From positions 1-34,968 of the forward strand of contig CAMJQW010000021.1 of assembly GCA_946408125.1 (NCBI GenBank): 34,968 nucleotides of DNA. The letters are read 5' to 3'. Shown piece after piece: positions 1 through 8,304 of the stretch (position 1 is its first letter; the number at the start of each line of letters is the position of its first letter). Both the position numbers and the translations under genes were made by a program. The DNA comes from an uncultured Fibrobacter sp. (GTDB lineage: Bacteria; Fibrobacterota; Fibrobacteria; Fibrobacterales; Fibrobacteraceae). The notes beneath the pieces are model-generated. The model made no database searches. It saw only the letters and a list, made by a program, of their open reading frames with translations, and was not told the origin of the DNA.

Positions 1-149
1 ACGTGTTCAAGAACTGCGGCATCGATTCCGAGAAGTACACAGGCTTTGCATTCGGTTTCGGTCTCGACCGTATCGCGATGTTGCGTCACGCGATTCCGGA
101 AATCGGTTTGCTAACGAGCAACGACCAGAGATTCCTGAGCCAGTTCTAA
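1..149 (+). CDS. pheS: Phenylalanine--tRNA ligase alpha subunit, C-terminal fragment
   Basis: This is the last 48 codons of a gene that begins before the window; the frame starts at base 3 and ends at a TAA at 147-149. The peptide carries the conserved C-terminal motif of the PheRS alpha subunit, [20 protein letters not shown] followed by [10 protein letters not shown] at the terminus, which is the class II synthetase motif 3 region where the arginine of GLDRIAML contacts ATP. PheS forms an alpha2-beta2 enzyme with PheT that charges tRNA-Phe. The pheT gene is not in the window. The only uncertainty is the missing upstream part. Confidence 0.93.
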   Translation, partial: VFKNCGIDSEKYTGFAFGFGLDRIAMLRHAIPEIGLLTSNDQRFLSQF

Positions 150-154
150 AGAAT

Positions 155-335
155 ATTGTCGCGCAAACAAGTTTGCGCTCCCGTTCATACTTCGTATGAA
201 CGATTAAATTTCAGATTGCAAGAAACACTCGGATATCCCGAGTGTTTTTTCGCATACGCTTGCGTATGCGCGAGGCAAGCTATGCTTGCCGAAGTTTATT
301 GTTGTTAGTCAGGTAGGTCTTAGGGAGGGCATCGC
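155..335. repeat. Cluster of six short perfect palindromes between pheS and manC
   Basis: The convergent gap between pheS and manC holds six hairpins almost end to end: GCGCAAAC-aa-GTTTGCGC (162-179), GTTCATAC-ttc-GTATGAAC (183-201), the pheS terminator (223-250), CGCATACGC-ttgc-type palindrome (251-270), GGCAAG-ctatg-CTTGCC (273-290) and AGGGAGGGC-atc-GCCTTCCCT (about 312-333). Each stem is 6-10 bp with a loop of 2-5 nt. Only the third has a clear T-tract. No reading frame of gene quality lies here. They could be an array of small mobile palindromes or a bidirectional transcription barrier. Confidence 0.7.
223..250 (+). terminator. Rho-independent terminator of pheS
   Basis: A 10-bp perfect stem, AAACACTCGG paired with CCGAGTGTTT around loop ATATC, runs straight into a T-tract (245-250). 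It lies 74 bases after the pheS stop codon and is the best terminator in this convergent gap. Confidence 0.85.
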
Positions 336-348
336 CTTCCCTAGTTAT

Positions 349-1737
349 TTAAGAACGCTTGTAGTCGTCCTGCACGCGAATGATGTCGTCTTCGCCGGTG
401 TACTCGCCCACCTGCACTTCCACGATGACCAGCGGGAGCTTGCCTTCGTTCTGCAAGCGATGGACGGTCCCTGCCGGGATGTAGGTCGATTCATTCGGGC
501 GCACGTAGAAAACCTTGTCGCCGACAGTCACAGTCGCGGTACCGCTCACCACAACCCAGTGCTCGGAGCGGTGCAGGTGCTTCTGAAGGCTCAGACGTTC
601 ACCGGAGCGGACCACGATACGCTTCATCTTGTAATTGTCCGTCGATTCAAGGACAGAGTACGTTCCCCACGGGCGGTTGACCGTCTGCGGCACGATAGGG
701 AGGTCGGAACCGCGGGCCTTCAGTTCGTCAACGACCTTCTTCACCTTCTGGCTACTACTGAGAGGAGCCACCAGGAGGGCATCCGGCGTATCGACGATAA
801 GCATATGATCCAAATCAATCGTGCAAATCTGGCGCTGGCCACCAAGAACGAGCGAATTCTTGGAACCGATACCGAGGTGCTTCGGGTTCTTGTTGTTGCC
901 AGCGGAATCATGTTCATACTCACCGTACAAGCTATCGAACGCGCCGAGGTCAGACCAGCCGATATCGCTCGGCACGACCTTCACCTTGTTCGACTTTTCC
1001 ATGACCGCATAGTCGATGGAGTTGCTCGGAATATTCATCATGTCATCGTGCTGCACACGAACGAGCGTGTCGCGATTTTCCTTCTTCGCCTTGGAATAGG
1101 CCATCTTGGCCGCGGCAAGGATATCGGGAGAATACGTTCCCAATTCATTCAGGAAGGTGGAAACCTTGAAGCAGAAGATGCCGCTGTTCCAGAAGAACCT
1201 TCCAGACTCTACGTACTTCTTCGCGGTTTCGAGGTCGGGTTTTTCCACGAAGCGCTTCACGCATTCGCTATTCTCACCATCGGCCTCAATGTAGCCGTAA
1301 CCAGTTTCCGGGCCTGTCGGCGTAATGCCGAACGTCACCAAAGCACCCGCCTTCGCAAGCTTTTCCGCCTGTTTCAGGCAAGCCTCGTATGCAGCCGCCT
1401 TGCGAATCACGTGATCCGACGGGGAAACAAGCACGATATCTTCCGGTTTGAGCCCAAGGCACGCGAGCGCGATGGCCGGAGCGGTATTGCGGCCGACCGG
1501 TTCCAGCAAGAAGCGGGAATCCTTCGCGCCGACTTCTTCCAGCTGGTCCTTGGCCAAGAAATACTGATCCGCATTGCTGACGATGTACTGCGCATCGCAG
1601 ATTAGCGAATTCGTCTTGACCGTACGCTGGAACAAGGAGGTTCCGTCAAACAGGCGAGCAAACTGCTTGGGCATAAGAGATCGGCTAATAGGCCAAAGTC
1701 TGGTACCGCTGCCGCCGCAAAGAATCAGGTTAATCAT
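349..1737 (-). CDS. manC: Mannose-1-phosphate guanylyltransferase / mannose-6-phosphate isomerase (type II, bifunctional)
   Basis: The 462-residue protein has the nucleotidyltransferase signature GGSGTRLWP at residues 8-16 and the conserved MPKQF at 22-26, which make GDP-mannose from mannose-1-phosphate and GTP. The last 110 or so residues form the cupin phosphomannose-isomerase domain: it opens with RPWGTYSVLE and contains the metal-binding HLHRSEHWVVVSGTA stretch. This is the full length usual for ManC/AlgA-type fused enzymes. It is the last gene of the minus-strand operon that starts at rfbA, 16 bases after the exporter gene. GDP-mannose feeds mannose, fucose or rhamnose sugars into capsule, exopolysaccharide or O-antigen. 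The long open frame on the opposite strand is a coding shadow. Confidence 0.95.
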   Translation of the reverse strand: MINLILCGGSGTRLWPISRSLMPKQFARLFDGTSLFQRTVKTNSLICDAQYIVSNADQYFLAKDQLEEVGAKDSRFLLEPVGRNTAPAIALACLGLKPEDIVLVSPSDHVIRKAAAYEACLKQAEKLAKAGALVTFGITPTGPETGYGYIEADGENSECVKRFVEKPDLETAKKYVESGRFFWNSGIFCFKVSTFLNELGTYSPDILAAAKMAYSKAKKENRDTLVRVQHDDMMNIPSNSIDYAVMEKSNKVKVVPSDIGWSDLGAFDSLYGEYEHDSAGNNKNPKHLGIGSKNSLVLGGQRQICTIDLDHMLIVDTPDALLVAPLSSSQKVKKVVDELKARGSDLPIVPQTVNRPWGTYSVLESTDNYKMKRIVVRSGERLSLQKHLHRSEHWVVVSGTATVTVGDKVFYVRPNESTYIPAGTVHRLQNEGKLPLVIVEVQVGEYTGEDDIIRVQDDYKRS

Positions 1738-1753
1738 AAGGCAAAACCTCTAT

Positions 1754-2887
1754 TTATTTACCCCATTTGCCATTGCTGATCTGCTGGACAGTACGGGCAG
1801 TCAGCGTTCCGTAGTAAACGGTCTGGACGGACGGGAGTATCAGACTGATAAGACGGTTCCAAGTCGCGATGCCCGAAGCATCAACATAAACAATATCATG
1901 TGCATTCAAATCAAAACGATCTGCCATTGCAAGGGCCATCGCATTCTTTCCATTCAGGTGGAAAACATCTATCTGGTTTTCCGACGTATTGCGAATGACA
2001 TATATGGAACTTGCAGATGCGTTCATCGTCTGAAGGCCTCCGGCAGACGCTAAAGCCTCCACCAGGGACAGCTTGCCCTGGTTCACGTTTACAATCCCGA
2101 CCTTCTGGACTTCGCCCATCACGTACACGCGATTTTCCTTCTGCGTTTCGCTCAAGGCCGGAATGAAAATCTGGTCATTCGGCTTCATGAGGATTCGGTC
2201 AAGAGGCAGATTGCTTTTGAAAGCATCGAGGTAATTGATGTTGTATACCTTGTCGCCACGACGCAACTGCATCTTGGCAGGATCGGCTTCCTCTGAAAAA
2301 CCTCCAGCAGAAGCAATCACAGTGGGAATGGTCATCGGCTTTTCATCGAATGCCACATAACCAGGCCTGTTCACAGCGCCCGAAACGAAAGCCTTCAAGC
2401 TATTGTAACCCGTCACGCGGACATCCACCTGCGGGTCGTTAAGAATCTTGTCCGAGAGCCTCTTCGTAATTTCGGCACGGAGTTCCTGGGCAGTAAGACC
2501 CGCTGCCTGGAGTTCTCCCGCATACGGGTAGAAAAGCTTACCGTCGGTCGTAACCTTCTGCCCGGCGGGCTGGTACTGCCCCATCGGAGATGTCAGCTCC
2601 GGATGTTCCCAGACGACCACCTGGACCATATCAAGCGGACCAATGCGATATTCCAAATCGGGCAGGGAATCAACCACCAGTTCGGCCAAATCTCCCAAAC
2701 CGAGGGAGTCTTCCGCCGAGGTCCCTCCCTTGCCGAAGTCACCATCATCAATAGAATGCATGACGACATTGATTCCGTTATACTTTGCGGAATCCTCGGG
2801 CACGGTCATGCGCATCTGCGGAGCCGCAAAGCATCCGCTCAACACCATAGCGGCAACACCCATCATCAACAATTCAATTTTTTTCAT
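1754..2887 (-). CDS. Wza-like outer-membrane polysaccharide export lipoprotein
   Basis: The 377-residue protein begins with a lipoprotein signal, MKKIELLMMGVAAMVLSGC, with the lipid-attachment Cys at residue 19. A polysaccharide biosynthesis/export domain begins near residue 78 (LEYRIGPLDMVQVVVW). Two SLBB-like beta-grasp repeats follow, near KAFVSGAVNRPGYVAF and RVYVMGEVQKVGIVNV. Members of the Wza family form an outer-membrane channel for capsule or exopolysaccharide. Its start overlaps the stop of the upstream tyrosine phosphatase by 4 bases (ATGA), so the two are probably translationally coupled, like wza-wzb. No partner tyrosine kinase/chain-length regulator (Wzc) is present. The exported polymer cannot be told from the sequence. 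Confidence 0.9.
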   Translation of the reverse strand: MKKIELLMMGVAAMVLSGCFAAPQMRMTVPEDSAKYNGINVVMHSIDDGDFGKGGTSAEDSLGLGDLAELVVDSLPDLEYRIGPLDMVQVVVWEHPELTSPMGQYQPAGQKVTTDGKLFYPYAGELQAAGLTAQELRAEITKRLSDKILNDPQVDVRVTGYNSLKAFVSGAVNRPGYVAFDEKPMTIPTVIASAGGFSEEADPAKMQLRRGDKVYNINYLDAFKSNLPLDRILMKPNDQIFIPALSETQKENRVYVMGEVQKVGIVNVNQGKLSLVEALASAGGLQTMNASASSIYVIRNTSENQIDVFHLNGKNAMALAMADRFDLNAHDIVYVDASGIATWNRLISLILPSVQTVYYGTLTARTVQQISNGKWGK

Positions 2888-3330
2888 TTTCCGTTCTCAC
2901 TCTCTTTGATTTTTTCAACCCAATACGGAGTCAACTTCGATATATAGTTCCACGCAAGGACGTACGCGTTTTCAGGACGGCGATACGGGTCCGGAACATC
3001 GACCCTCTGAGGCTCCCCATAACGGAAAACCTTGCCATCGAGCCAAGGATACCGGCTAATCAATTCCTGCTTATGGCCATTTTCCATCACCAGAACCAGA
3101 TCGGCCCACTTGAGGATGTCCAGATTAATCTGGCGAGCCCGGTGGGCACTCATGTCCACTCCGTGCTCCAAAGCGATTTTCTGGGCAGTCTCATGCGCAG
3201 GATGATCCACCAACGCCCCAAGCCCCGCACTCATTACATTGAATTCGGGACCCAGTTCCTTCTTCAGGAGATACTCTCCCGTCGGACTACGGCAGATATT
3301 TCCGGTACAAACAACAAGGATATTCTTCAT
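2884..3330 (-). CDS. Low-molecular-weight protein-tyrosine phosphatase (Wzb-like)
   Basis: The 148-residue protein has the P-loop C-x5-R-S of LMW phosphatases at its N-terminus (CTGNICRSP, Cys8 and Arg14) and the general-acid Asp114 in DVPDPY. These are the full catalytic set, and the length is normal. In capsule operons this family dephosphorylates the tyrosine-rich tail of the Wzc kinase and so cycles polymer export. The position directly before a Wza-like gene, with a 4-base overlap, supports that role. No kinase is encoded nearby, so its substrate must lie elsewhere. It starts 35 bases after the rfbC stop. Confidence 0.92.
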   Translation of the reverse strand: MKNILVVCTGNICRSPTGEYLLKKELGPEFNVMSAGLGALVDHPAHETAQKIALEHGVDMSAHRARQINLDILKWADLVLVMENGHKQELISRYPWLDGKVFRYGEPQRVDVPDPYRRPENAYVLAWNYISKLTPYWVEKIKESENGK

Positions 3331-3365
3331 TGCTTCTAATTTAAAAATTTACGGGTCAATGGTCA

Positions 3366-3932
3366 TTAATCTAATTCAAAAGCGAAGCCGAGGTCCTTCA
3401 AGAGCGGGTTCTTCGTATCCTTTTCGGAAAGGAGAGGTTCAAAACCGTTACCCACAGGCCACTCGATACCGATGGCGGGATCGTTCCACATCAAGCCGCC
3501 CTCGTCCTTCGGGTCGTACAGGCGAGTGCATTTGTACACAAAGGTTGCCGTCTCGGAAAGAACAGCAAACCCATGGGCAAAGCCCTCCGGAATATACAAT
3601 TGTTTCTTATTCTCGGCCGAAAGAGTAACACCCTCCCACTTGCCGAACGTCGGACTTCCCTTGCGAAGGTCCACGGCCACATCAAAGACTTCTCCCTCGA
3701 TGACGCGCACTAACTTCCCCTGCGGGTTCTTCTTCTGGAAGTGCAAGCCGCGGAGCACGCCTTTCTTGCTGCGAGATTCATTATCCTGCACAAAGCTTAC
3801 TTTCAAACCTGCAGCATCAAATTCTGCCTTGTTATAAGTTTCCATGAAATAGCCGCGATGGTCGCCAAAGACCGTCGGCTCTACAATCGTCACTCCCTCA
3901 ATGGAGGTCTTTACAAAATTGAATTTTCCCAT
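3366..3932 (-). CDS. rfbC: dTDP-4-dehydrorhamnose 3,5-epimerase
   Basis: The 188-residue cupin enzyme converts dTDP-4-keto-6-deoxyglucose to dTDP-4-keto-rhamnose. It shows the family landmarks HRGYFMETYN (25-34), the active-site His64 in GVLRGLHFQ, and GEVFDVAVDLRKGSPTFGKW; length is typical. It starts 1 base after the rfbA stop codon, so both are on one transcript. Only two of the four dTDP-rhamnose genes are here: rfbB (4,6-dehydratase) and rfbD (reductase) are not in the window and must be elsewhere for the pathway to work. Confidence 0.95.
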   Translation of the reverse strand: MGKFNFVKTSIEGVTIVEPTVFGDHRGYFMETYNKAEFDAAGLKVSFVQDNESRSKKGVLRGLHFQKKNPQGKLVRVIEGEVFDVAVDLRKGSPTFGKWEGVTLSAENKKQLYIPEGFAHGFAVLSETATFVYKCTRLYDPKDEGGLMWNDPAIGIEWPVGNGFEPLLSEKDTKNPLLKDLGFAFELD

Positions 3933-3933
3933 A

Positions 3934-4821
3934 TTAGTATCTTATCTTCCCTTCAGCCACCTTACGCAGATGCTGTCCATAAGGAGACTTTCCATACTTG
4001 GCGGCAGACTCAAGGAGCTTTTCCTTGGAGATCCAGCCATTTTTGTAAGCGATTTCTTCAATAGCACTAATCTGGATTCCCTGGCGATTCTCGACCATCT
4101 TCACGAATTCACCCGCCTCGATGAGGCTGTCCATCGTGCCGGTATCGAGCCATGCGAAACCACGACCCAGAAGCTTAACGTCGAGTTCGCCCTTTTCGAG
4201 GTACGTCCTGTTGAGGTCGGTGATTTCCAGCTCACCGCGGGCGCTGGGCTTCTGCGCCTTCGCAAAGCCGGACACGCGGTTGTCATAGAAGTACAGGCCA
4301 GTGATGGCGTAATTGCTCTTGGGTTCCTTCGGCTTTTCCTCGACAGAAATCACCTTGCCAGACTCGTCGAATTCCACGACGCCGAAGCGTTCGGGATCTT
4401 CCACATAATAGCCGAACACGCTCCCACGCCCGTTTTCTTCAGCATTCTTTACAGCCGCCTTCAATAGCGGGCTGAAGCCGTTCCCGTAGAAGATGTTGTC
4501 GCCCAGGACCATCGCGCAGCAATCGTTGCCAATGAATTCCTCGCCCAGGATAAAAGCCTGCGCAAGTCCGTCGGGACTCGGCTGCACCTTGTAGCTCAGG
4601 TTCAGGCCCATCGCGGAGCCATCCCCGAGCAGACGTTCAAAATTCGGCAAGTCCGTAGGGGTCGAAATGATGAGGATATCGCGGATGCCCGCAAGCATCA
4701 GCGTCGAGAGAGGATAGTAGATCATGGGCTTGTCGTAAACAGGCAAAAGCTGCTTACTGGTGACCATGGTCAACGGGTAAAGTCGCGTGCCGGAACCTCC
4801 GGCGAGAACGATTCCTTTCAT
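3934..4821 (-). CDS. rfbA: Glucose-1-phosphate thymidylyltransferase
   Basis: The enzyme makes dTDP-glucose, the first step to dTDP-rhamnose. The start is placed at 4821 because the protein then begins [18 protein letters not shown], the usual RfbA N-terminus, with AAAGGA upstream as a ribosome site; an in-frame ATG at 4869 would add 16 unrelated residues. The 295-residue product has the signature [11 protein letters not shown] at 8-18, [11 protein letters not shown] at 29-39 and GDNIFYG in the middle. It is the first gene of the five-gene minus-strand polysaccharide operon. The 71-base divergent gap to the helicase gene must hold the promoter; a TATTTT box lies about 20 bases before the ATG, but no good -35 is visible. 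Confidence 0.95.
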   Translation of the reverse strand: MKGIVLAGGSGTRLYPLTMVTSKQLLPVYDKPMIYYPLSTLMLAGIRDILIISTPTDLPNFERLLGDGSAMGLNLSYKVQPSPDGLAQAFILGEEFIGNDCCAMVLGDNIFYGNGFSPLLKAAVKNAEENGRGSVFGYYVEDPERFGVVEFDESGKVISVEEKPKEPKSNYAITGLYFYDNRVSGFAKAQKPSARGELEITDLNRTYLEKGELDVKLLGRGFAWLDTGTMDSLIEAGEFVKMVENRQGIQISAIEEIAYKNGWISKEKLLESAAKYGKSPYGQHLRKVAEGKIRY

Positions 4822-4892
4822 AGTGTATTCCTTTGAATTGAAAATAGAAAACTTGGGCATGCGAGACACGCAAAAAACTATCTTTATGCCCT

Positions 4893-7469
4893 ATGGCAGA
4901 GCAAACCAGGCGCATTCTCAAGGATTTTTTCAATTCCGAAGACATTCTCGGAAGTCTCATGGAGTGGGCGGAATCACGCGGTACCACACTCTACCCTGCG
5001 CAAGAAGAAGCCATTCTCGAACTCTTGGACGGCAAGAACGTCATTTTGAACACTCCCACGGGATCGGGAAAATCGATGGTCGCCCTGGCACTCCATTTCG
5101 ACAGCATCGTGCATAAACGCAAGAGCGTGTACACCTGCCCTATCAAGGCTCTGGTGAACGAGAAGTGGATGGCGCTCTGCAAGGAATTCGGCGCCGAAAA
5201 CGTGGGCCTTTCAACCGGCGATGCGACCGTGAATCACGATGCGCCCATCCTGTGCTGCACGGCAGAAATTCTCGCCAATATGGCGCTCAACGAAGGCGAA
5301 AAGCTAGACATCATGGACGTGGTGATGGACGAGTTCCACTACTACTCCGACCGCGAACGCGGTGTCGCCTGGCAGGTTCCACTCCTGACGCTCCCGCAAT
5401 CGAGATTCCTGTTGATGAGCGCAACCGTCGGCGCGACAGAATTCTTTGAACGCGATCTCACGAAGCATACCGGGCGCGAGACCGTGACCGTGCGTTCTAC
5501 GCAAAGGCCCGTACCGCTCGACTTCAGCTACAGCACCTCCGAGATTTCGACCGAAGTGCAAAAGTTGGTGAACGAAGGCAAGGCGCCCGTCTACGTAGTG
5601 CACTTCACGCAGGCCGCGGCCGCAAGCAACGCGCAGAACTTCATGAGTCTCGACCTGTGCAGCAAGGAAGAAAAACAGGCCATCAACGAGGCCATCAAAG
5701 AAGTGCGATTCTCAAGCCCTTACGGTCCCGATGTCAAGCGCTGGCTCAAGCAGGGAATCGGGTTGCACCATGCCGGCCTCCTGCCCAAGTACCGCATCCT
5801 CTGCGAAAAGCTCGCCCAGAAAGGCTTGCTGAAAGTCATCTGCGGCACCGATACGCTCGGCGTGGGCGTAAATGTTCCTATCCGCACGGTGCTCTTCACA
5901 CAGCTTTGCAAATATAGCGGCGACAAGACCGCAATCCTTACCGCACGCGACTTTCACCAGATTGCAGGCCGCGCCGGCCGCAAGGGTTTCGACGACGTTG
6001 GCTACGTGGTGGCGCAAGCTCCCGAGCATGTCATCGAGAACATGAAACTCGAAGCAAAGAGCCGCCAGACCGGCAAGAAATTCCAGAAGAGGAAACCGCC
6101 CGAGCACGGCTACGTCCCCTTCGACGAGAATACGTACAAGCGCCTGATTGACGCGCAGCCCGAGCCGCTCACATCAAGCTTCCGCGTAGACCACGGGATG
6201 CTCCTGAACATCTTGAGTCGCGAGACCGACGGCTGCCGCGCCATGCGTGCGCTCCTCAAGGACTGCCACGAAAGCGCCGCCAGCAAGAAGCAGTTGCAGC
6301 ACCGCGCCTTCATGCTGTTCCGCAGCCTCGTAGAAAAGAAGATCATCGAATTCGTGAAGCCCGTCGCACCGGGATACAGCCACCTGCGCGTGAACATGGA
6401 CCTGCAGGACGACTTCGCGATGAACCAGCCGCTTTCACTTTACCTACTCGACACGCTCCCGAAGCTCGACAAGGATTCGCCGGAATATGCACTCGACGTA
6501 ATTACCCTCTGCGAGAGCATCGTCGAAAACCCGGAAGCAATCCTGCGCATCCAGCAGAACAAGGCCCGCGATGCCCGCCTGAACGAACTCAAGGCGCAGG
6601 GCATGGAATACAACCAGCGCATGGAAGAACTCGAGAAAGTCGAGTACCCCAAGCCGCTGCGCGACTTCATTTATGACACGTACAACGCCTTTGCCGAAAT
6701 CCACCCATGGGTCGATGTGAACGTGGAACCCAAGAGCATCGTACGCGAAATGTTCGAGAACTTCAGTACCTTCTCGGGTTACGTGAAGCAGTACAATCTG
6801 CAACGTATGGAAGCGATTCTGTTGCGACACCTGAACTACGTCTATAAAGTTTTGAGCCAGACGGTGCCCGACGGCTACAAGAACGAGGAACTCCTCGAGA
6901 TGCAGGACTACCTGGGCGACATGATCCGCCGTGTAGACTCGAGCCTGCTCGAGGAATGGGAAAAGATGGCGCACCCCGAAGACTACCAGAAGCGCTTGGA
7001 AGCAGGTACCGCCGAAGACGAAGCGGAGAAGGCCTTCGGTGCCGACAAGGCCGCCGCCGACATCACCTACGACAAGAAGAGATTCCTCAACATGGTCCGC
7101 CAGAGAATTTTCCAGATTATGGGAAGCCTCGCCAAGCAAGACTTTGCGGACGTACTCGACAGCCTCGCCGAAGATTTGGCCGAAGGCGAAATGCTCGCCG
7201 ACGAAAATGGAACGCCTTGGACCGAAAAGCGCCTGCTCGACATCATGGCCGCCTACACCGCTGAACACCACAAGTTCCGCATGGACGTGGAAGGCCGCGC
7301 CCTCGCCCACACCATCGTCACCTACGATGGCAACACGATGCATGTACAGCAGATGCTCCAGGACGAAGAAGAATTCAACGACTGGAGCATTGATTTCGAA
7401 CTCAACCTGGACGAATGCCGCGAAGCGGGCGTCCCGCTGTTGAAACTGCTGCGCATCGGCGAAGTGTAA
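4893..7469 (+). CDS. Ski2-like DEAD/DEAH-box helicase with large C-terminal region (DUF3516-type)
   Basis: The 858-residue superfamily 2 helicase has Walker A TPTGSGKS at 54-61, a DEFH box at 146-149 in place of DEAH, SAT at 176-178, and Ski2/Mtr4-style C-lobe motifs [22 protein letters not shown] and [12 protein letters not shown]. The roughly 450-residue helical C-terminal part resembles the DUF3516 region of bacterial Ski2-like helicases. The family acts on RNA or DNA by 3'-5' translocation; the substrate of the bacterial branch is not well defined. There is no Shine-Dalgarno before the ATG; instead a TATCTT box sits 8 bases upstream. It stands alone, and is followed by REP-like palindromes. 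High GC and strong codon bias suggest an ordinary resident gene. Confidence 0.88.
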   Translation: MAEQTRRILKDFFNSEDILGSLMEWAESRGTTLYPAQEEAILELLDGKNVILNTPTGSGKSMVALALHFDSIVHKRKSVYTCPIKALVNEKWMALCKEFGAENVGLSTGDATVNHDAPILCCTAEILANMALNEGEKLDIMDVVMDEFHYYSDRERGVAWQVPLLTLPQSRFLLMSATVGATEFFERDLTKHTGRETVTVRSTQRPVPLDFSYSTSEISTEVQKLVNEGKAPVYVVHFTQAAAASNAQNFMSLDLCSKEEKQAINEAIKEVRFSSPYGPDVKRWLKQGIGLHHAGLLPKYRILCEKLAQKGLLKVICGTDTLGVGVNVPIRTVLFTQLCKYSGDKTAILTARDFHQIAGRAGRKGFDDVGYVVAQAPEHVIENMKLEAKSRQTGKKFQKRKPPEHGYVPFDENTYKRLIDAQPEPLTSSFRVDHGMLLNILSRETDGCRAMRALLKDCHESAASKKQLQHRAFMLFRSLVEKKIIEFVKPVAPGYSHLRVNMDLQDDFAMNQPLSLYLLDTLPKLDKDSPEYALDVITLCESIVENPEAILRIQQNKARDARLNELKAQGMEYNQRMEELEKVEYPKPLRDFIYDTYNAFAEIHPWVDVNVEPKSIVREMFENFSTFSGYVKQYNLQRMEAILLRHLNYVYKVLSQTVPDGYKNEELLEMQDYLGDMIRRVDSSLLEEWEKMAHPEDYQKRLEAGTAEDEAEKAFGADKAAADITYDKKRFLNMVRQRIFQIMGSLAKQDFADVLDSLAEDLAEGEMLADENGTPWTEKRLLDIMAAYTAEHHKFRMDVEGRALAHTIVTYDGNTMHVQQMLQDEEEFNDWSIDFELNLDECREAGVPLLKLLRIGEV

Positions 7470-7509
7470 AATCCGTCATGCGAGACACCGCTGTCATCCC
7501 CACTTTCAC

Positions 7510-7539
7510 TGTCACCCCCGCGTAGGCGGGGGTCTCCTT
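7510..7539. repeat. REP-like palindrome, copy 1
   Basis: This 30-base unit has a perfect stem CCCCCGC-gtag-GCGGGGG and is followed by TCTCCTT. It is identical to the unit at 7571-7600 and shares the (T)GTCA-CCCC-GC core with the element at 32506-32534. It may also terminate the helicase transcript. Confidence 0.85.
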
Positions 7540-7552
7540 GGTGATTCTGCGC

Positions 7553-7569
7553 CACAGATGTCTTCTGTG
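7553..7569. repeat. Small hairpin between the two REP-like copies
   Basis: CACAGA-tgtct-TCTGTG forms a 6-bp stem centred between the two REP-like units, giving a symmetric hairpin-hairpin-hairpin arrangement as in bacterial REP doublets. No function can be assigned. Confidence 0.5.
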
Positions 7570-7570
7570 A

Positions 7571-7600
7571 TGTCACCCCCGCGTAGGCGGGGGTCTCCTT
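7571..7600. repeat. REP-like palindrome, copy 2
   Basis: Exact second copy of the unit at 7510-7539, in the same orientation with a 61-base period. It ends only 17 bases before the ispD start codon, so the ispD promoter and leader abut or overlap it. Confidence 0.85.
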
Positions 7601-7617
7601 TTTATATCTTTACCACC

Positions 7618-8301
7618 ATGCAGAACTTGAAAGGCAGATTCGCGGCAGTGCTCCCCGCCGGGGGACTCGGCAAGCGCATGGGCGGCAACATCCCGAAGCA
7701 GCTGATGCTCCTGGGAGGCAAGCCCGTATACCGCTACAGCCTCGAGACGTTCCTCGAGATGGAAGAAATCGCCGAAGTCGTGATGGCCGTGCCCGCCGAC
7801 TGGAAGGACCATTTCCAAAAAGAATTCTCGCACCCCAAGCTCAAAATCGTCGTAGGCGGAGCCGAGCGCTGGCAGTCCGTCGAAAACGGCGTAAACGCAC
7901 TTACGAGCAACGCCGAATACGTGCTGGTTCATGACGTGGCGCGCCCGTTCATAAGCAAGGAAATCATCCGCGACGTGTGCGAGACGCTCATCAGCAAGGG
8001 CAGCTGCCTCGTGGCAAAGCCCGCTGTCGACACCATCAAGATTGCAAAGGACGGCCGCGTCGAAACGACAATCGATCGCAACACCGTATGGATGGCACAG
8101 ACTCCGCAGGCCGCCTCCATCGCGTTACTGAAAAAGCTCTACGGACGCATTGCCGCAGAGCCCCTGAACTTCACACCCACCGACGAAGCGAGCATCCTGG
8201 AATATTTTGGCGAGCCAGTCTACATCGTGAAAGGCAACGTCGCAAACGACAAGCTCACGACTCCCGAAGACTTCGAAATCTTCGCGAGCCGCGCCCGCTA
8301 A
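7618..8301 (+). CDS. ispD: 2-C-methyl-D-erythritol 4-phosphate cytidylyltransferase
   Basis: The 227-residue enzyme transfers CMP to methylerythritol phosphate in the non-mevalonate isoprenoid pathway. It has the glycine-rich site AGGLGKRMGG at 14-23 with Lys27 in IPKQ, then VHDVARPFIS and QTPQAA, all expected for IspD. The start at 7618 gives the normal N-terminus and length; an upstream in-frame ATG at 7558 would lie inside the REP-like repeat. No ribosome site is visible: a TATATC box lies 9 bases before the ATG. ispF is not adjacent. The gene ends only 3 bases from the convergent permease gene, with no terminator between. Confidence 0.95.
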   Translation: MQNLKGRFAAVLPAGGLGKRMGGNIPKQLMLLGGKPVYRYSLETFLEMEEIAEVVMAVPADWKDHFQKEFSHPKLKIVVGGAERWQSVENGVNALTSNAEYVLVHDVARPFISKEIIRDVCETLISKGSCLVAKPAVDTIKIAKDGRVETTIDRNTVWMAQTPQAASIALLKKLYGRIAAEPLNFTPTDEASILEYFGEPVYIVKGNVANDKLTTPEDFEIFASRAR

Positions 8302-8304
8302 CCA

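Noticed and set aside
286..1605. 439-codon open frame on the plus strand over manC
   Set aside because: It is antisense to a fully recognisable manC and its translation shows no domain; it is a coding shadow.
7510..7600. Possible CRISPR repeats (two identical 30-base units)
   Set aside because: Only two units, each self-complementary throughout in REP style, with a hairpin in place of a spacer and no cas gene.
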